Assembly: GCF_003369445.1 (NCBI RefSeq)
Contig: NZ_QRCU01000007.1
Coordinates: 28,599 to 92,598 of the forward strand
Reading direction: 5' to 3'
From: Arthrobacter silvisoli
GTDB lineage: Bacteria; Actinomycetota; Actinomycetes; Actinomycetales; Micrococcaceae
DNA length: 64,000 nt
Part shown: positions 61,644 to 64,000 of the stretch, piece after piece
Layout: every line of letters starts with the position of its first letter
Numbering within the stretch: the stretch's first letter is position 1
Translations under genes and position numbers: made by a program
The notes under the pieces: model-generated
Seen by the model: the letters and a program-made list of their open reading frames with translations, nothing else
Told to the model about the DNA's origin: nothing
Database searches by the model: none

Positions 61644-62828
61644 ATGGCTTGGACATGGTTGACGAAAGCGCGCAGTTACGTCCTTCCGACGGGGATCTTG
61701 TTGGCCGGCGTCGCGTGCCTGGCCACGGGCTTGCTGTCGGGAGCCGGCTTCCAGGCCCTGGCGCTTCGGACCGTTCCGATTCTGTTGTTCGTGGTGGCCA
61801 TGACCGTCGTGACCGAGTTGGTGGCCGAAGCCGGCCTGTTCCAAGTGGTAACGGACCGGATCGCCGTTCTGGGCCGTGGACGCGTATGGCTGTTGTGGCT
61901 CTTGATCGTCGCCCTTGCCGCGACGTCGACCATCTTCCTCTCCTTGGACACCACTGCCGTGTTGGTCACTCCGCTCGTCGTGCTGCTGGCCGTCCACGCC
62001 CGAATCCCGCCGTTGCCTTTCGCCCTGACAACTGTGTGGCTGGCCAACACCGCGTCCCTGCTATTGCCCGTGTCCAACTTGACCAACCTCCTGGCCCAGA
62101 ACCGGCTGGCGTTTTCCCCTTTGGACTTCGCGAAGCTGGTCTGGGCTCCATCGCTGGTTGGCGTGCTCGTGCCGCTGCTGATCGTCGGTGCTGCCTTCCG
62201 CAAGCAACTGCGGGGGCGTTACGGCCCGCAACCCCGGCACCAGGTGACGGACCGCCCCTTGTTGGCGGTATCCGCCGCGGTTCTGGCGTTCCTGCTGCCG
62301 GCGCTGGTCTCCGGGATCCCGGTCCAGTTTCCAGCGCTCGCGGCGGTCATTCTTCTCATCGCCGTCTACGCATGGAAACGGCCCTCTGCGCTGAAATGGG
62401 CAATGATCCCGTGGCGGCCGCTCATGTTGACGGCCGGGCTCTTCATGGTGGTGGAAGCCCTTCACGAGAACGGCCTGGGTGCCGTGTTGGCCCGCGCGGC
62501 CGGCGACGGTGAGGGCTTCCCCGCGCTGCTCCAACTTGCGGGGGCAGGTGCGTTGGCTGCCAACGCGGCAAACAACCTGCCGGCCTATCTCGCCTTGGAA
62601 CCCGTGGCTGGTTCGCCCTCGCGCCTGGCCGCCCTCCTTATCGGCGTGAACCTGGGACCACTCGTGACTCCGTGGGCTTCCCTCGCCACACTCCTGTGGC
62701 ACGAACGGCTCCAGGCACTCAACGTCAGCATCCGCTGGAGCGGGTTTGCCCTTGCCGGTCTCGTCACCGTGGTGCTGGTTCTTCCGTCAGCGGTCCTTCT
62801 GTTGTGGTTGTCTTCCGGCATGGCCTGA
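61644..62828 (+). CDS. ArsB/SLC13-type transporter
   Basis: Polytopic protein of 394 aa with about 11 membrane spans, ArsB/CitM (ion transporter superfamily). SLDTTAVLVTPLVVLLAVHARIP and NTASLLLPVSNLTNLLAQNRL in the first half and AGALAANAANNLPAYLALEPVAG plus GVNLGPLVTPWASLATLLW in the second are the re-entrant Asn/Thr-rich signatures. GAGG precedes the ATG at 61644. The SLLLPVSNLTNL motif is the usual selectivity region. It might export arsenite or move a dicarboxylate; the family alone does not decide. Confidence 0.85.
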   Translation: MAWTWLTKARSYVLPTGILLAGVACLATGLLSGAGFQALALRTVPILLFVVAMTVVTELVAEAGLFQVVTDRIAVLGRGRVWLLWLLIVALAATSTIFLSLDTTAVLVTPLVVLLAVHARIPPLPFALTTVWLANTASLLLPVSNLTNLLAQNRLAFSPLDFAKLVWAPSLVGVLVPLLIVGAAFRKQLRGRYGPQPRHQVTDRPLLAVSAAVLAFLLPALVSGIPVQFPALAAVILLIAVYAWKRPSALKWAMIPWRPLMLTAGLFMVVEALHENGLGAVLARAAGDGEGFPALLQLAGAGALAANAANNLPAYLALEPVAGSPSRLAALLIGVNLGPLVTPWASLATLLWHERLQALNVSIRWSGFALAGLVTVVLVLPSAVLLLWLSSGMA

Positions 62829-62934
62829 ATGCGGGCACGGGCTGAATGTCGGGGCATGGCCTGAGTGTTGGGGACGGGCTGAATGTCGGGGGACGGGCTG
62901 AGTGTTGGGCACGGGCTGAGTGTCCGGGCGCGGT
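62825..62934. repeat. Tandem 18-19-bp repeat after the transporter gene
   Basis: Six imperfect units of the form CTGA(A/G)TGTYGGGGNACGGG start at 62825, 62842, 62861, 62879, 62898 and 62916. The first overlaps the transporter stop codon. The remaining intergenic bases to 63034 hold the promoter and ribosome site of the next gene. Confidence 0.8.
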
Positions 62935-63034
62935 CCGGCAATATTCGCCGGACGTTCATCTTGTCCTCGGCGTCCGCCGTGCCGGCCGCGCGTAGCGTGA
63001 AAGCGTTCATCCGCTTCAAGCAGTGAGGAATCCC

Positions 63035-63901
63035 ATGACCAGCAACGAATCCACCCTTGGGCACCCGACAGTCCTGACGAAGGACAGCATCGGCATGACC
63101 GCCGCGGACGTCGTGGATGCGAACGTCACCGTGGTCAACGAGATGTACGAAGCACTGCTCAACCATGACGAAATCGCTCCCAACGCGCTGCGCAGCTACT
63201 ACGTGGACTACTACCTGACCCAGGCACTGTCCGGCGGTTTCGCCCAGTACGTGTTCACCAGCCCGGAGCGCGAGGATGTGGACGTCCTGGTCCGCGAAGG
63301 CCTCGAGGCCATGGGTGCCACGGCCCACCTGGATCTCTTCAACCGCACCGCCGAGGCCTTCGACGCCCTCTCCGAAGAGGAAGCCGAAACGTACATGGAC
63401 GGCGATCTGGACGAATCCGAGGCCCCCTCCGAGGCAGTTGCCGCGCTGGAGGAACTGGACGGCGAATTCGAAGCCCTCCTGGAAACCGAGGACATCATCG
63501 AGCTCAACGCGGCCTGGCTGCGCGCCCAGGACGGCGTGCTGTATCTGGACGAGGAGCAGCTGGAAGCCCACATCGCCGCCCGGGTGGCCCTCATCCCGGA
63601 CCTTGAAGAGCGCCGGGCCGAGGCCGCCGAGGCCGAGTTGCTCGATGCTCCGGAGTTCGAACTCATCATCCGCGAACTGTGCGATGTGGCAGGCTTCGCC
63701 CTGGAAAAGATCACCATGGGCGATCCGAACTACGTCCACGACGGCGAGAAGACACTCGCCTGGCACTTCAGCACCGACCACGGCGACTACATCATGGTCG
63801 AAGAGGACGACGAAGCCTTCATGCTCCACCCGGAGACCAAGGAAATCGTCGCCGCCGTGGAGTTCGAGGAGGACGACGAACTCGAGGGTGCGGAGGCGTA
63901 G
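63035..63901 (+). CDS. DMP19/DUF4375-like acidic protein
   Basis: Very acidic protein of 288 aa. The middle part (about 35-110) matches the DUF4375 fold: ALRSYYVDYYLTQALSGGFAQYVFTSPEREDVDVLVREGLEAMGATAHLDLFNRTAEAF. Asp/Glu-rich segments (EAVAALEELDGEFEALLETEDI; EFEEDDELEGAEA) dominate the rest. Neisserial DMP19 of this superfamily is a dsDNA mimic that sequesters a repressor. GAGGAA precedes the ATG at 63035. Whether this homolog mimics DNA is inference. Confidence 0.7.
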   Translation: MTSNESTLGHPTVLTKDSIGMTAADVVDANVTVVNEMYEALLNHDEIAPNALRSYYVDYYLTQALSGGFAQYVFTSPEREDVDVLVREGLEAMGATAHLDLFNRTAEAFDALSEEEAETYMDGDLDESEAPSEAVAALEELDGEFEALLETEDIIELNAAWLRAQDGVLYLDEEQLEAHIAARVALIPDLEERRAEAAEAELLDAPEFELIIRELCDVAGFALEKITMGDPNYVHDGEKTLAWHFSTDHGDYIMVEEDDEAFMLHPETKEIVAAVEFEEDDELEGAEA

Positions 63902-63936
63902 CTTCATCCCGACCCGGTGCCGGCCCGACCCGTGCC

Positions 63937-64000
63937 GGGGTCGCCGGAACGCTGCGGGGTCGCCGGAACGCTGCGGGGTCGCCGGAACGTTCCGGCGACC
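63937..64000. repeat. Tandem copies of the GGGGTCGCCGGAACG element ending in a 24-bp palindrome
   Basis: Two identical 19-bp units (63937-63955 and 63956-63974) are followed by a third at 63975 that forms a perfect 24-bp palindrome (63977-64000) with CGGAACGTTCCG at its centre. Seventeen bases of the third unit are identical to 18309-18325. The window edge may cut the element. Confidence 0.85.

Overview
The window is GC-rich, densely packed chromosomal DNA. A dnaK-grpE-dnaJ-hspR operon with HspR-type (HAIR) inverted repeats, many Lrp-size catabolic clusters and the protein styles point to an actinobacterium of the Arthrobacter/Pseudarthrobacter (Micrococcaceae) type. No rRNA, tRNA, CRISPR array, integrase or transposase was recognised, and no gene-free stretch exceeds 300 bases.

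Layout. (1) 88-2252: an AlaA-type aminotransferase and a divergent alpha/beta hydrolase. (2) 2260-14577: one minus-strand operon of 13 genes encoding a compact phage-tail-like contractile injection system (eCIS): Pvc16-like terminator protein, sheath, tube, a Pro-rich repeat protein, LysM/tube-initiator protein, VgrG-like spike, spike-tip candidate, gp25, a gpJ-like baseplate protein fused to an Asp-box propeller, gpI-like protein, then three membrane proteins, two with PASTA domains. No AAA+ ATPase, tape measure or fibre gene is in the cluster. (3) 14716-18380: NAD-epimerase and divergent TetR regulator sharing two palindromic operators, then an MpaB/DUF2236 oxygenase and a DUF817 membrane protein. 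(4) 18375-22682: heat-shock operon. (5) 22704-23717: GNAT and a small lipoprotein. (6) 23824-32159: two operons carrying the same 16-bp operator TTTCCTATAGGATATT and one GntR/FCD regulator; the enzymes (DhaKL-type kinase, TIM-like and RpiB-like isomerases, SDR, dehydrogenase, TIM-barrel epimerase, MFS importer) fit catabolism of a C4 sugar or polyol through erythrulose phosphates.

(7) 32227-52038: a roughly 20-kb aromatic catabolic island. Read together, a StyA1/StyA2B-type indole/styrene flavin monooxygenase pair, an SDR, a cyclase-family (isatin-hydrolase-like) enzyme, a TPP-dependent decarboxylase candidate, two 2-aminobenzoate-CoA ligases and a fused 2-aminobenzoyl-CoA monooxygenase/reductase-type protein give a plausible indole -> isatin -> isatinate -> anthranilate -> anthraniloyl-CoA route, followed by thioesterase, cupin and fumarylacetoacetase-fold enzymes. 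PaaX and AraC regulators, a shared TKACGNNCGTCA motif and two very small genes are embedded. The pathway order is inference.

(8) 52143-58022: two cytosine-deaminase-like amidohydrolases flanking a polar-amino-acid-type ABC importer, and a convergent hot-dog thioesterase. (9) 58075-64000: a SWIM/SNF2 helicase, an ArsB/SLC13-type transporter, tandem repeats, an acidic DMP19/DUF4375-like protein and a palindromic repeat family also found at 18309.
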